Shown: positions 36,261 through 46,325, numbered from the stretch's first letter. The stretch is DNA of 64,000 nt from Leptospira kanakyensis (GCF_004769235.1 NZ_RQFG01000005.1:558001-622000); one strand, 5' to 3'. The notes: generated by a model not told the origin, from the sequence alone. Numbers and translations: made by a program.

Positions 36261-36401
36261 CATAGATTACATTAAACATATTTATAATGAAATTTTATCG
36301 TAGATTACGATATTGTTTGGGATCTTGTTAAAAACAAAATTCCAGTTCTTGAAATTCAAATTAAAGAAATTTTGCAAAAAGAAAAAACACTTTTTGACTG
36401 A
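36250..36401 (+). pseudogene. hepT: HepT remnant (internally deleted toxin gene)
   Basis: Starts with TTG 36250 overlapping the mntA stop and reads LKSDIDYIKHIYNEILS, the N-terminal helix of HepT (DUF86), then a stop (36301). One base back, from 36300, a second frame reads VDYDIVWDLVKNKIPVLEIQIKEIL and ends at TGA 36399-36401, the conserved C-terminus of HepT. Normal HepT is about 110-115 residues; only about 50 remain, so the middle, including the catalytic RX4-6H, is gone. This is direct sequence evidence of a decayed toxin. Confidence 0.75.
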
Positions 36402-36459
36402 TATACGATTACGCAAAACAAAGACTACCCAAATATCGAGTAGCCTAATTTTGATTTAC

Positions 36460-37302
36460 CTAAACTTCCACTTCTCCAGAAAACACTTCCGTAGCAGGGC
36501 CTGTCATCATGACAGATCCATTTTCTTTCCATTCGACATGAAGGGTTCCGCCGCGTAGATCAATCTTCACAGCACGACCCGTCTTTCCATTTAAGATAGA
36601 AGCGACAGTCACAGCACAGGCCCCTGTCCCGCAAGCTAAGGTTTCTCCCGTTCCCCTCTCCCAAGTCCTTTGGTAGAGATGGTCTTTGCCACGAACGGAT
36701 ACAAATTCCACATTCACTCTTCGTGGAAACAAAGGATGGTTTTCAATGAGGGGTCCAATTTCCCGAACCGGGAAGGCATCGGCATCATCCACATAAATCA
36801 CACAATGAGGATTTCCCATGCTAACAGCCGTAAAGTGATATTCTTTCCCTTGGACTTCAATCACTTGGTTGATCACAGGTTCGTCCCCTTTCCATACGAT
36901 AGGAACAAGGGATGGTTTGAGAATGGGCTCTCCCATATCCACGGTGACCATTTCTACTTTGCCCGAGTTCCCTGTTTTTAAGTCGAGGGTGAGGACTCCC
37001 TTTCCTGTTTCAATGGTTGGTTTTTGGTTTTTAGTAAGGCCATGGTCAAAAACAAATTTTCCCACACAACGAACGCCATTCCCGCACATCTCAGAAGAAC
37101 TTCCATCCGAGTTGTACATATCCATTTGGAATTCACCGGTATTCGAATTACGGATAAAAATCACCCCATCTCCACCAATTCCAAAATTGCGGTCAGAAAG
37201 TTTTTGGATTTGTTCGGGACTCAGACGGATATCGTTTTTCGTTGCATCGATATACACATAGTCATTTCCAATTCCTTCCATTTTGGTGAAGTTGATTTTC
37301 AT
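36460..37302 (-). CDS. dapF: Diaminopimelate epimerase
   Basis: 280 residues. Converts LL- to meso-diaminopimelate for peptidoglycan and lysine synthesis. Both catalytic Cys are present: [12 protein letters not shown] (about 74) and [11 protein letters not shown] (about 220). The N-terminus is [13 protein letters not shown], typical of DapF. ATG 37302 is preceded by GAGGATCAA; an in-frame start at 37353 would add 17 residues without a ribosome-binding site. It is transcribed towards the hepT remnant. Confidence 0.95.
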   Translation of the reverse strand: MKINFTKMEGIGNDYVYIDATKNDIRLSPEQIQKLSDRNFGIGGDGVIFIRNSNTGEFQMDMYNSDGSSSEMCGNGVRCVGKFVFDHGLTKNQKPTIETGKGVLTLDLKTGNSGKVEMVTVDMGEPILKPSLVPIVWKGDEPVINQVIEVQGKEYHFTAVSMGNPHCVIYVDDADAFPVREIGPLIENHPLFPRRVNVEFVSVRGKDHLYQRTWERGTGETLACGTGACAVTVASILNGKTGRAVKIDLRGGTLHVEWKENGSVMMTGPATEVFSGEVEV

Positions 37303-37414
37303 TTGATCCTCTCTTATCTCACCCCATGTTTTTTTGGCCTTGGATGTTGGCAAGCCGGATCAAGGTTTTTTAGTTTGACCCTTGTTCTCACTAGTTAGAC
37401 TGACTGAATAGACC

Positions 37415-38266
37415 ATGAAATCTTGTATTCTTTGCCAATCTCCCGAGTCAAAAACCGTATTCAATGAAAACGGAACCCCAATTTTAGAATGTAAAAGCTG
37501 TGGACATGTATATTCCTCTTACGAACAAGAAGAACATTACGAAGGTTATTGGGACGGGGCAGAACAAACTTACGATTTAAAATGGTGGGATAATGCTCAC
37601 CGAGCCGTGTATTCTGATTTTATTTCCACCTACTTAAAATCGGAGAAAGGAAACCTTCTCGATGTGGGTTGTGGACTTGGCTTTTTTGTAAAGGCTGTAC
37701 TTACGAAAAAAACAGGTTGGTCGGCCGTGGGGTATGAAATATCCAAACAAGCTGTCAAATTTGCCAACGAACAAAACGGAATGAAAACTGTTTATGCAGG
37801 TCTTGTTCAGGACTCGAAGTTACCTAAAGAAAGTTTTGATATCATCACTTTGTGGGACGTGATCGAACACATTCCCAAACCGCACTCTTTACTCACTTAC
37901 TTACACGGACTATTGAAACCTGGTGGGATTTTATTTTTACAAACGCCGAATTTTCCCATCCAACTTGCCAAAGCCAATCTGAAGGTGAAACTAAAAGGAA
38001 TGCAAGAAGGTGTTCATTACTTAGAAGCCAAAGACCATGTAAACAATTACAAGATGCACACTTTGGCAGAACTCGGAAAACAATGTGGGTTCATAAATCC
38101 TAAATACAAAGTACTTATGCCCATCCTTTCCGTATCGGGGAGTAAAAGTAAACTTGCCGTTTATTTTAAGTTAGGTTATTATTATTTCACCAAACTAATC
38201 TTTACTCTTAGTTTTGGAACCATCAACTGGAACAATACTCTATTTTTGACGCTTGTGAAGCCATAA
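37415..38266 (+). CDS. SAM-dependent methyltransferase with zinc-ribbon N-terminus
   Basis: 283 residues. The first 30 contain two CxxC pairs (CILCQSPE and CKSCGHVYSS), a zinc ribbon. The Rossmann core starts at about 70 with LLDVGCGLGFFVKAV (motif I), acid DXE-type residue, and IITLWDVIEHIPKP (motif IV). Such Methyltransf_23-type proteins often work in sugar, lipid or cofactor modification; the substrate is unknown. The 3' end overlaps the convergent HAD gene by 27 bases. Confidence 0.8.
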   Translation: MKSCILCQSPESKTVFNENGTPILECKSCGHVYSSYEQEEHYEGYWDGAEQTYDLKWWDNAHRAVYSDFISTYLKSEKGNLLDVGCGLGFFVKAVLTKKTGWSAVGYEISKQAVKFANEQNGMKTVYAGLVQDSKLPKESFDIITLWDVIEHIPKPHSLLTYLHGLLKPGGILFLQTPNFPIQLAKANLKVKLKGMQEGVHYLEAKDHVNNYKMHTLAELGKQCGFINPKYKVLMPILSVSGSKSKLAVYFKLGYYYFTKLIFTLSFGTINWNNTLFLTLVKP

Positions 38267-39043
38267 TTCCGCAAAGTTTAAAGCAGTGACCGTACTCGGT
38301 GCCGTCCAAATCGGTGCCGGAGTTTCAGAAACATACTCGGCTAAATCCGCACCTTGCCCCCACATCTCCGGAATGTGAATGCTTGCGATCCCATGACGGT
38401 TTGCTCCCAATACATCATCTTCCCAATTGTCACCAAGTAAGATAGAATCCTCTGGATTTTCTTTGGTCGCTTCTAATACATATGAAAAAAATTCTGTAGA
38501 TGGTTTTTCAAACCCCACCTCTTCCGAAGTGATGAGTGTGAAACGAAATGAATCTGGTAAAAAAGAAGAAACTTTTAATAACTGGGTTCTTAAAGTTTCA
38601 TTCGTTGTCAAAAATACAGGAACTTTTTTCGATAAGTCCACAAGTTTCGGAAATAGTTTGGTTTGGTAGATTTCTTTTTTTGATTCTGTTTTCAAATAAG
38701 ATAAAAAATGGAAGTGGTATCTTTCCTCCATCCATAAAACATCAACGATGTCTTTTGTTTGAAAACCGCTGATTGCCAATGATTCAGGATCATTTGTATG
38801 ATTGGTTCCAATGGCTGAATGTTTGACAACATCCATCATCAATTTAAAACATAATAGGCGAAGCCGATTCGAACTATGACCTTCGAGTTGGTTTTTTACT
38901 TTTTTCCTAGCCGATTCATACAAAGAAAAAAAATCTCCACCTAACTTTCGCTCCTTCCAATCCTTGGCACATTCACCAATGGCAAAATCGTACGCAGGTT
39001 TCGAAGGTAAAAGAGTATTGTCCAGATCCAAAAACAAAGCCAT
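38240..39043 (-). CDS. HAD-family hydrolase
   Basis: 267 residues. HAD motif I is FLDLDNTLLPS (nucleophile Asp and D+2), motif II VFLTTNETLRTQ, motif III Lys in EEVGFEKPS, motif IV GDNWEDDVLG. A helical cap lies between motifs I and II (about 20-125). This is a phosphatase or phosphonatase-like member; the substrate is unknown. ATG 39043 places motif I at the very N-terminus, as usual. The gene ends inside the 3' end of the methyltransferase gene. Confidence 0.82.
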   Translation of the reverse strand: MALFLDLDNTLLPSKPAYDFAIGECAKDWKERKLGGDFFSLYESARKKVKNQLEGHSSNRLRLLCFKLMMDVVKHSAIGTNHTNDPESLAISGFQTKDIVDVLWMEERYHFHFLSYLKTESKKEIYQTKLFPKLVDLSKKVPVFLTTNETLRTQLLKVSSFLPDSFRFTLITSEEVGFEKPSTEFFSYVLEATKENPEDSILLGDNWEDDVLGANRHGIASIHIPEMWGQGADLAEYVSETPAPIWTAPSTVTALNFAELWLHKRQK

Positions 39044-39137
39044 ATCCGAAAAGAAAACTTGGGACAAACATTCTGTCAACGGTTTGGTTGATAAATAATT
39101 ACTTGTATCTCTTACAAACTCCCTCTAGAGTTTCGCC

Positions 39138-39353
39138 ATGATTTCTCTATCATCCATTTTGGCAGTTTTATTCCTCGTCCTTGGGCTCATCTTATCTCTC
39201 TATGGAGTTTGGACTTGGTCTGATCCTATGTATGAAAAATCCCTAGGTTGGAATCTAAATTTGGTTTGGGGAGGGGTGGTGTTTTTTGTGGGGATTCTAT
39301 TTGGGCTTGGGAACCGGATTTCTACCCGATTCCCGAAAGAACCAAATCTTTAA
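39138..39353 (+). CDS. Small two-helix membrane protein
   Basis: 71 residues with two membrane helices (about 5-25 and 43-63) joined by a short loop with WSDPMYEKSLGWN. It is alone, between divergent and convergent genes; the last bases overlap the end of the gene at 39350 on the other strand. I do not recognise a family. It may be a small inner-membrane protein; no functional clue. Confidence 0.6.
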   Translation: MISLSSILAVLFLVLGLILSLYGVWTWSDPMYEKSLGWNLNLVWGGVVFFVGILFGLGNRISTRFPKEPNL

Positions 39354-40312
39354 ACAGTAACTCTTTCTAAAACAAGTGAGAGAAAAGGAATAAAATCACC
39401 AAGTAACTCAGGGAGTTCATACTCCAAAATATCACCTGCATACACTATGTCATTTTTTTCCATGGCCGAAGCAATGTTCGAAAGTGTTTCGTTCAAACTT
39501 GTGATCACATCAGAAAGTTTTTTATCTTCAATGGCAAGGGATTGCCAATCTAGTTCCGCGTGACGAGTTTGCACAGATACGAGTGCCGACATAAGGCCCG
39601 TTAAACGACCCACAGCATCATTTAAAATTTCAGAAGCCAAATGGTCTTTTCCAGATTGGAAATTTTCATTTACCAACATAAAGTCTTTGATGACTTTTTC
39701 TTTATCTTCTACAAAACGAGAAATGATTTCAATCAGTTCACTTTCGTCCATACGCATCACAGCAAGGCGAGTGCTAAGATCCATAAGAAAAAGTTTTACA
39801 TCCCGAAGGTCTTCTAAAAAAGTTTCAATGGCTTTTGTAGAATCTAAAACTTCTGATCCGTTTTGTAAGGACTCCAAAATTTCTTCTACGTTTTTACCTT
39901 TCCCCATAGGTTGGATGAGGTTTAAGTTTAAATTCAGAATTTTAGTTGTGGTACGGATCATAGATATGATCCAGGGAATTCCTTCTTTTAAATCCTCTGT
40001 TTCTTTTTCTGTCAGAGAATCACGACCAACAAGGGTGCTACCAACTTTGTCTACATAGTTGTCTACTTCCCAAAGGCCATCTTCGATCACATCCAATTCT
40101 TCACCCACAAACAAATCTAGGCGTTCGGTTTCATCCACACCCACTGCATTTAGATCGGAACGATTTAATTCTTTCCCATTAACTGTGAAATGGCGAAGAT
40201 ACTTTCCATTGGATTCAATCCACTTTTGAATTTCATCCAACACTTGGCCGAGGTTTGTTTCGCCATCTAATTTAGTATCTAATTGTTGTTCGTTGATATA
40301 AATATTCATCAT
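39350..40312 (-). CDS. FliD-linked protein of unknown function
   Basis: 320 residues, start overlapping the fliD stop (ATGA), so translationally coupled to fliD. The first 70 residues form a beta/alpha unit with TLDGETNLGQVLDEIQKWIE (shown as GETNLGQVLDEIQKW), resembling a ubiquitin-like or MoaD-like fold; the remainder is almost all helical. Leptospira lack a clear FliS/FliT pair next to fliD, so a filament-cap chaperone or export role is attractive. That is inference from coupling and helical content. Confidence 0.65.
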   Translation of the reverse strand: MMNIYINEQQLDTKLDGETNLGQVLDEIQKWIESNGKYLRHFTVNGKELNRSDLNAVGVDETERLDLFVGEELDVIEDGLWEVDNYVDKVGSTLVGRDSLTEKETEDLKEGIPWIISMIRTTTKILNLNLNLIQPMGKGKNVEEILESLQNGSEVLDSTKAIETFLEDLRDVKLFLMDLSTRLAVMRMDESELIEIISRFVEDKEKVIKDFMLVNENFQSGKDHLASEILNDAVGRLTGLMSALVSVQTRHAELDWQSLAIEDKKLSDVITSLNETLSNIASAMEKNDIVYAGDILEYELPELLGDFIPFLSLVLERVTV

Positions 40313-42231
40313 TCCCCACCGTTCCCTCTAAACATATTATTCTGTAAATAGTTTCCAACTGATTTGTTTTTACCTACACCTTGTTCCATGTAGAGGAATC
40401 GTTGTTTCAGTTTGGCCTCAAAACTAATGAGATGAGACTCATGTTCTTTGATTTTTTTATTATTCCCTGCGACACTTTCTTCTAAAAGTTTCACCTTACT
40501 TGTGACAATTCCAGAAGCGTATTGGTTATATGGTTTTAGGATTTCAAGTAAACGAATCCCAACACCTTCTTCCATCTTCGCATCGTTATTCGGGTCAGAG
40601 GCAAATAAATCACGAACCCCATCCGGATTTTCCGAAAGGACTGAGATGAGACGTTCTTGGTCAATTTGTAAAAGTCCGTCTTGGATTTTTTCCCAGTTGG
40701 ATCCCACAGCCCCGGTGGAAATTCCAATGTCTGTTAACACTCGGAATCCATTTTCTTTCGTTGCCGGATAATATGAGTTTGCTGTTGTTTTTAGAGAAGC
40801 AATGAGTCTTAGGATTGCGTTTTCACCGGCAAGGATTCCCGATTTGGATTTGTTGTCCCAAAAATCGCGCGAGATGTCTGCCGATTTAGAATCATCACTT
40901 TCTTTTTTATCAGAGATCTTTCCGTTTTTTTCAACGGATGTGACCTCTTTAGAAAACTTCATGAGTTCGTTATAAGCATCCACCCATTCTTTGATGAGGG
41001 CTGAACCTTTCGCATGATCCACATGAATTTTTAAAGTGACAGGTTTTTCTGTAACTTTGTGAACATTAAAAGAAATCCCTTCCAAAACATCAGCGATGGC
41101 ATCATTTGTTTCACGAGTGATCTCCACCCCATCAATTTTGATTTTAAGATCTTTCCCTTCTTGTAAAACTTTGAGTGGTTCCGCAGTGCCTGGAGCCGGA
41201 GGTGTCACAAGAGTCACTGATTTAATTAAAACTGGTGTAGTAGCTGCATTTGACAGTATAATCGCTGTTAAATTTTTATCACTAGCGTTGTCACCAGCTA
41301 AAAAAATATATTTGGATTCTGTTTTAGTAATGGGCAGGAATTTGTTTCGAACACTTCCTTCCTTTTCAAATCCAATTCCCATCTCCATCACAGCAGGAGC
41401 TTCTCCCACGATTTCCACTTCCAGAAAAGCTCTTTCTTTGATTTCTGTTACTGCGACAGGAATGGAAAAGGCAGTGTCCGGTTTGATGCTGATTCCTTCT
41501 TCGGATTGGACAAGTTTCTCAGTTTCTGTTTCAGACTTTTTAAACTTGGTTTGGTCCCAAACCTTGGATTTGAGTACATCTAAAGATAATAATTGTTTTG
41601 TGTCTTCTGCACTGGCTTTGTTTTCACCAACAAGACCTGCAAGTTTCAAAATCCCATTGGGATCGGCAAACTGGAGTTCATTTTTTTTGCCAGTTTTTAC
41701 AGAAGTTACGGTGAGAATGGATGAGTCTTTATCAATTTTAATGATGGAAGTGTCAGCTAGGCCACCTGCCATATTTTTGATGGAATTTGTGAGTTCACTC
41801 AGTCCCCCACCAGGAAAGGTAACTGTTTCTTTTGATTTCCCTGAATAAATTGTAAAACTACCTTCAGGAAGACGAATGTCTGTATCAACGGCAACACCAG
41901 ATAACTGGTGTTTGCTTGCCATTTCTGTAATTTCCAAAGCTCGGTTTCCGGACTTGGCAGCGCGAGAGGCTTCCCCTGTAATCACCCCTTCTTCCGAAGA
42001 AGATACCGATTTTGTCGCAAAAGGTGCGGTAAAGGAAACGAGGGCACGGCTTTTGGTTTGGAGATTTGTGGTTAGGTTTTTCACCTCACCCCAAATTTGC
42101 ACCTGCGCTTTGGAATATTCGTTTTCGGTTTCCCACCGTTTGATGGGCCGACGTTCGAGTTCGACCAGTTTTTTAACGATATCGTTTGTATTTTGCCCAG
42201 TCATCAGACCCGGCATAGTGTATGCTGGCAT
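40309..42231 (-). CDS. fliD: Flagellar hook-associated protein 2 (filament cap)
   Basis: 640 residues. Forms the cap at the tip of the periplasmic flagella in spirochetes and lets flagellin subunits fold. N-terminus MPAYTMPGLMTGQNTNDIVKKLVELE is the FliD_N pattern (here as GLMTGQNTNDIVKKLVE); the middle is beta-rich; the C-terminal part (about 430-640) has GILAGENAILRLIASLK and ISTGAVGSNWEKIQDG typical of FliD_C, and ends in a coiled coil. Length is normal for spirochetes. Divergent from ppk with only 91 bases between starts; no clear sigma-28 promoter was recognised. Confidence 0.9.
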   Translation of the reverse strand: MPAYTMPGLMTGQNTNDIVKKLVELERRPIKRWETENEYSKAQVQIWGEVKNLTTNLQTKSRALVSFTAPFATKSVSSSEEGVITGEASRAAKSGNRALEITEMASKHQLSGVAVDTDIRLPEGSFTIYSGKSKETVTFPGGGLSELTNSIKNMAGGLADTSIIKIDKDSSILTVTSVKTGKKNELQFADPNGILKLAGLVGENKASAEDTKQLLSLDVLKSKVWDQTKFKKSETETEKLVQSEEGISIKPDTAFSIPVAVTEIKERAFLEVEIVGEAPAVMEMGIGFEKEGSVRNKFLPITKTESKYIFLAGDNASDKNLTAIILSNAATTPVLIKSVTLVTPPAPGTAEPLKVLQEGKDLKIKIDGVEITRETNDAIADVLEGISFNVHKVTEKPVTLKIHVDHAKGSALIKEWVDAYNELMKFSKEVTSVEKNGKISDKKESDDSKSADISRDFWDNKSKSGILAGENAILRLIASLKTTANSYYPATKENGFRVLTDIGISTGAVGSNWEKIQDGLLQIDQERLISVLSENPDGVRDLFASDPNNDAKMEEGVGIRLLEILKPYNQYASGIVTSKVKLLEESVAGNNKKIKEHESHLISFEAKLKQRFLYMEQGVGKNKSVGNYLQNNMFRGNGGE

Positions 42232-42322
42232 ATCGTCCTAAATCCCTCTGAATCTAATGTCGTCGATTTCTACAAAAGGATTAGGAATTTACAGAATTTT
42301 TTCCTTCCCAAATCCTAGAATT

Positions 42323-44401
42323 ATGACTGCTAGCCCTACAGAAAAAATAGAACTGGGGAACCAAAATATCTTCTTCGACCGCGAACTTTCCTGGGTCGAC
42401 TTCAACCACCGCGTTTTGGAAGAATCCTTCGATAAGGAAAACCCCCTTCTAGAACGCCTTAAATTTCTTTGTATCACTGAATCCAATTTGGATGAGTTTT
42501 TTATGGTTCGGGTTGCGGGCCTACTCAATTTAAAATCAGCAGGAATCGAAGAACGAAGCCTCAATGGCAAACGCACCTCCGAAACTTTGGCGGAACTTTA
42601 TTCCAAAGTGGGTTTATTTGTCAAAAGACAATACGAAGCCTTAGGAGAGATCCTTGTTGAATTAAAAGAAAACAAGATTGTTGTAGTGCAAGATCCCAGT
42701 GAACTTGCTGGTGATGACATTCAGTTTGTAAAAAATTATTATAAACGAGAAGTGTCTTCCATCCTCACACCACTGGCAATTGATCCATCCCATCCTTTTC
42801 CCCACATTCTCAATCGGACTTTGAATTTGGGGATCACTCTGTATTCGGATGATGACAAAAACAAAGCAAAAGAATTATTTGCGATTGTCCAAGTGCCAAG
42901 TGTTCTCCCTCGATTTTTACAACTACCTCCAAACAAAGAATCCGATGTCAGAAGGTATTTTCCATTAGAAGAGATCATCAAACTCCATTTAGGTGACCTT
43001 TTTTATGGAATGCATGTAAAACAAATCCATACATTTAAAATTGTACGTGATGCTGACATTTCCATCAACGAAGAACAAAATATAGGCGATTTACTCGCCA
43101 CAATGAAAAACGAATTAAAAAACCGGATGTGGGGTGATGCCGTTCGTTTGGATGTTCATTCCGGTGCTGGACATATCAAAGAACTATTACAAGGGCTTTT
43201 AGAACTAGAAGAATACCAAGTAATGGAAATTCCCACCTTACTTAGCTTAAACGATTTGATGTTTTTCCAAGGATTAGAAAAAACAAGTCACTTAAAATAT
43301 TCTTACCCTGTTCCCAAATCTGGATTTGCTGCCAAAAAAAGTGAATCTATCTTTTCTGAAATTCGTAAAAACGATCACCTCCTCCATCATCCTTACGAAA
43401 GTTTTAAATCAATCGAAGATATGTTAAAGATCGCAAGCCAAGACCCTAAAGTTTTGGCGATCAAAATGACTTTGTATAGGACTTCCGGAGATTCTCCCAT
43501 CATCCAATATTTAGGCGAAGCTGCCGAAAACGGAAAACAGGTTACCGTACTTGTAGAACTCAAAGCAAGGTTTGATGAAGAAAGAAACATTCGTTGGGCA
43601 AAAAAATTAGAAGATAGTGGTGTGCATGTTGTCTACGGTGTCGTAGGACTCAAAATCCATTGTAAGATGTTACTCATCGTACGCAGAGAAGATGACAAAC
43701 TCAATCGCTATGTCCACTTAGGAACAGGAAATTATAACTCGACCACTGCTAGGTTTTATACAGATTTAAGTTTATTCACTGCAAATCCTGAAATCACTGA
43801 AGATGTGGCGATTCTTTTTAATACCATCACAAGTTCAGGAAAGATGCCAAGGCTTTCGAAAATCTATGCAGCTCCTACCTTTTTAAAAGAAGAGTTTCTT
43901 CATCTCATCCAAAGAGAAACAGACAACGCAAAAAATGGAAAACAAGCTCGTGTCATTTTCAAAATGAACTCACTTGTGGATCCAGATATCATTTTGAAAC
44001 TGTATGAAGCCTCACAAGCCGGGGTTAAAATTGATTTAATCATTCGTGGGATATGTTGCCTGCGGCCCGGAATTCCGGGGGTTTCTGATCGAATCAATGT
44101 GCGTTCCATTGTGGGAAGATACCTAGAACACTCAAGGATCTATAGTTTTGAAAACGGTGGAAAACCAGAAGTATATTTGGCATCGGCGGATTGTATGCCA
44201 AGAAACTTCCTTCGCCGAATCGAAGTTATGTTTCCAATTTTACAAGACAAACATAAAAAAAGGATCGGGAAAATTCTCGAACTCCTACTCCGCGACAATA
44301 CACAAGCTCGTGTTTTAGAATCAGATGGATCTTATACACGTTTGGCACCGGGGGATGATGATCCGGCGGTAAACTCTCAAATTGATATGGTAGATATTTA
44401 A
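42323..44401 (+). CDS. ppk: Polyphosphate kinase 1
   Basis: 692 residues. Makes inorganic polyphosphate from ATP. Seen: N-terminal DRELSWVDFNHRVLEE, LDEFFMVRVAGL, the phosphohistidine motif KIHCKMLLIVRRE (H of the first pair), the loop GTGNYN, ICCLRPGIPGVSDRI and the second catalytic His in YLEHSRIYSFENGG. The family length is normal. ATG 42323 puts the start just before the conserved N-terminus; an open frame starts at 42257. The glycolate-oxidase-like gene follows after nine bases. Confidence 0.92.
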   Translation: MTASPTEKIELGNQNIFFDRELSWVDFNHRVLEESFDKENPLLERLKFLCITESNLDEFFMVRVAGLLNLKSAGIEERSLNGKRTSETLAELYSKVGLFVKRQYEALGEILVELKENKIVVVQDPSELAGDDIQFVKNYYKREVSSILTPLAIDPSHPFPHILNRTLNLGITLYSDDDKNKAKELFAIVQVPSVLPRFLQLPPNKESDVRRYFPLEEIIKLHLGDLFYGMHVKQIHTFKIVRDADISINEEQNIGDLLATMKNELKNRMWGDAVRLDVHSGAGHIKELLQGLLELEEYQVMEIPTLLSLNDLMFFQGLEKTSHLKYSYPVPKSGFAAKKSESIFSEIRKNDHLLHHPYESFKSIEDMLKIASQDPKVLAIKMTLYRTSGDSPIIQYLGEAAENGKQVTVLVELKARFDEERNIRWAKKLEDSGVHVVYGVVGLKIHCKMLLIVRREDDKLNRYVHLGTGNYNSTTARFYTDLSLFTANPEITEDVAILFNTITSSGKMPRLSKIYAAPTFLKEEFLHLIQRETDNAKNGKQARVIFKMNSLVDPDIILKLYEASQAGVKIDLIIRGICCLRPGIPGVSDRINVRSIVGRYLEHSRIYSFENGGKPEVYLASADCMPRNFLRRIEVMFPILQDKHKKRIGKILELLLRDNTQARVLESDGSYTRLAPGDDDPAVNSQIDMVDI

Positions 44402-44410
44402 AGGACAATA

Positions 44411-45823
44411 ATGGATTTTACAAAAACAAAAACTGATTTAAGCCAACTCATTGGTGATAAAAAAGTCATTTTAAAAAATGACGGAACTATGGACGAAGCC
44501 TTATTTAATTCTTACGGAACAGACAGAACCAAAGTTTATCCACCCAATTACCAAGTTTTAGTTTTTCCAGAAAACACAGAAGATGTCGCAAACATTGTTA
44601 CTTATGCTTATAAAAACGAAATTGCCATAGTTCCTTCTGGGGGACGAACCGGTTATGCTGGTGGCGCTGTTGCTAAAAATGGGGAAATCGTCATTTCTCT
44701 ATCTAAAATGAACCAAGTAGTTGACTTTGATCCTTTTCTCGGCACCTTACACGTACAAGCTGGCATGATCACAAAAAACCTGCACAAAGAAGCCGAAGAA
44801 CGTGGTTTTTATTTTCCGGTAGATTTTGCAGCCACAGGCTCAAGCCATATCGGCGGAAACATAGCTACCAATGCCGGCGGTGTGCGTGTTGTCCATTATG
44901 GACTCGTTCGTGATTGGGTTCTCGGTCTCACCGTTGTCAACGGCAAAGGGGAAGTTTACCGATTTAACGGAGAAATTTTAAAGAATAATACTGGATATGA
45001 CCTCAAACACCTGTTTATCGGTTCGGAAGGGACACTCGGAATCATTACAGAAGCAGTTGTCAAACTTACAAAACCTCCTAAAGACATCCGTGTTATTTTC
45101 CTCGCTGTGCCCGAATACAAAAACATTTTAGAAATCTTCAGAGAAACACATAACTTTGATTTACCACTACTCGCTTTCGAGTTTTTAACAGATTATTGTT
45201 TGGACAAAGTCAAAGAACACTTAGGAGTTCCTGATCCATTCCAATCACCTAGCAAATATTATGTTCTTATGGAATTTGAAGTGGGTGGCGAAACAGACGA
45301 AGAAAAACTTTATTCCATTTTAGAATCCATCACAGAAAAAGAACTCATCACCGATGGTTCCATTGCGCAGAACTCACGCCAAAACGAAACATTTTGGAAA
45401 TATAGAGAAGGGATTTCTGAATCACTGTCTCTTGCCTATACAGTTCATAAAAATGATATCTCTCTTCCACTTCGCAATATGGAAGCATTCCTAGATGAGA
45501 TGACGGCCCTACTCACAAACAAATACCAAGGATTTCATATTGCCCTTTTTGGCCATATCGGCGATGGGAACCTCCACCTAAATATTGTTAAACCAAAGGA
45601 TCTTTCCGATGCTGAGTTTTTTTCGAGGTGCAAACAAGTAGATCCAGAAATGTTCACCCTCATCCAAAAGTTCAAAGGATCCATCTCTGCAGAACACGGG
45701 ATTGGGCTTTTGAAAAAGGATTACTTGAGTTTTTCCAGATCCGAGTCAGAAATCGACACCATGCGGGCCATTAAATTGGCATTTGACCCCAAAGGGATTC
45801 TCAACCCTGGCAAAGTGCTCTAA
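44411..45823 (+). CDS. glcD: FAD-linked oxidase, glycolate oxidase GlcD / D-lactate dehydrogenase-like
   Basis: 470 residues. FAD_binding_4 domain (about 35-220) with VPSGGRTGYAGGAV and GNIATNAGGVRVVHYG, then FAD-oxidase_C (about 230-470) with FGHIGDGNLHLNIV and EHGIGLLKK. These oxidise D-2-hydroxy acids (glycolate, D-lactate, 2-hydroxyglutarate) and reduce a membrane quinone or a partner protein. GlcE/GlcF partners are not adjacent, so substrate and electron acceptor are open. Ten bases after ppk, likely same operon. Confidence 0.85.
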   Translation: MDFTKTKTDLSQLIGDKKVILKNDGTMDEALFNSYGTDRTKVYPPNYQVLVFPENTEDVANIVTYAYKNEIAIVPSGGRTGYAGGAVAKNGEIVISLSKMNQVVDFDPFLGTLHVQAGMITKNLHKEAEERGFYFPVDFAATGSSHIGGNIATNAGGVRVVHYGLVRDWVLGLTVVNGKGEVYRFNGEILKNNTGYDLKHLFIGSEGTLGIITEAVVKLTKPPKDIRVIFLAVPEYKNILEIFRETHNFDLPLLAFEFLTDYCLDKVKEHLGVPDPFQSPSKYYVLMEFEVGGETDEEKLYSILESITEKELITDGSIAQNSRQNETFWKYREGISESLSLAYTVHKNDISLPLRNMEAFLDEMTALLTNKYQGFHIALFGHIGDGNLHLNIVKPKDLSDAEFFSRCKQVDPEMFTLIQKFKGSISAEHGIGLLKKDYLSFSRSESEIDTMRAIKLAFDPKGILNPGKVL

Positions 45824-45933
45824 TTCCGGGCAAAGGCAGATCTTCCGGAACAATCTGGTCGATTTGCCTATTTTCTAAGCACGGGTTGAAAAAAAATGCT
45901 AGATTTTAATCAGAGTCCGTCTATACTGTAACT

Positions 45934-46275
45934 ATGTTCAGGAAAGTGATCAAAATATTTGGGATATCTCTTCTCACACTCTCCTTGGGCAGTGCCTTTC
46001 TTTCAGAAGAAAACGTACTCATTCGCACTCGCGGGGCAAAATCCACCCGAGTCGGAGGGAAGAGCCAACTCACTGGCTCCCTTACTGTTGCGATCAACAA
46101 ATCTTCTTCTGAAGAATCCTCTGGTACAAAAGATCTAGAAGATGTACTTACATGGAGTGGAAAAGGTCAGGCATCACTGCTGACTTCTCCTCTAACACAT
46201 AACAAAAATCTCCATTCTTCTTTTATTTCTGGGCTTCTTGCCTCCCGTTACCTGAGTTTACCTCCACCCGTTTAA
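45934..46275 (+). CDS. Small exported protein, first of a pair upstream of RND operon
   Basis: 113 residues with a cleavable signal (about 1-22). The mature part starts with charged residues (RTRGAKSTRVGGKSQLTG), has Ser/Glu stretch and ends in YLSLPPPV. It has no Cys and no metal motif that I recognise. Another small exported protein (46538-46915), ending with IPPPISFV, follows after two terminators, and then the heavy-metal efflux operon, so both may be periplasmic accessory proteins. Function unknown. Confidence 0.6.
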   Translation: MFRKVIKIFGISLLTLSLGSAFLSEENVLIRTRGAKSTRVGGKSQLTGSLTVAINKSSSEESSGTKDLEDVLTWSGKGQASLLTSPLTHNKNLHSSFISGLLASRYLSLPPPV

Positions 46276-46294
46276 CTCCTCTCTATCTCTTAAA

Positions 46295-46325
46295 CCTGTG
46301 TCCCGTGAGGGACACAGGATGTTTT
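46295..46325 (+). terminator. Strong intrinsic terminator
   Basis: CCTGTGTCCC, loop GTGA, GGGACACAGG: 10 perfect base pairs, then ATG and a five-T run. Ends the small exported protein gene 20 bases upstream. Confidence 0.88.
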
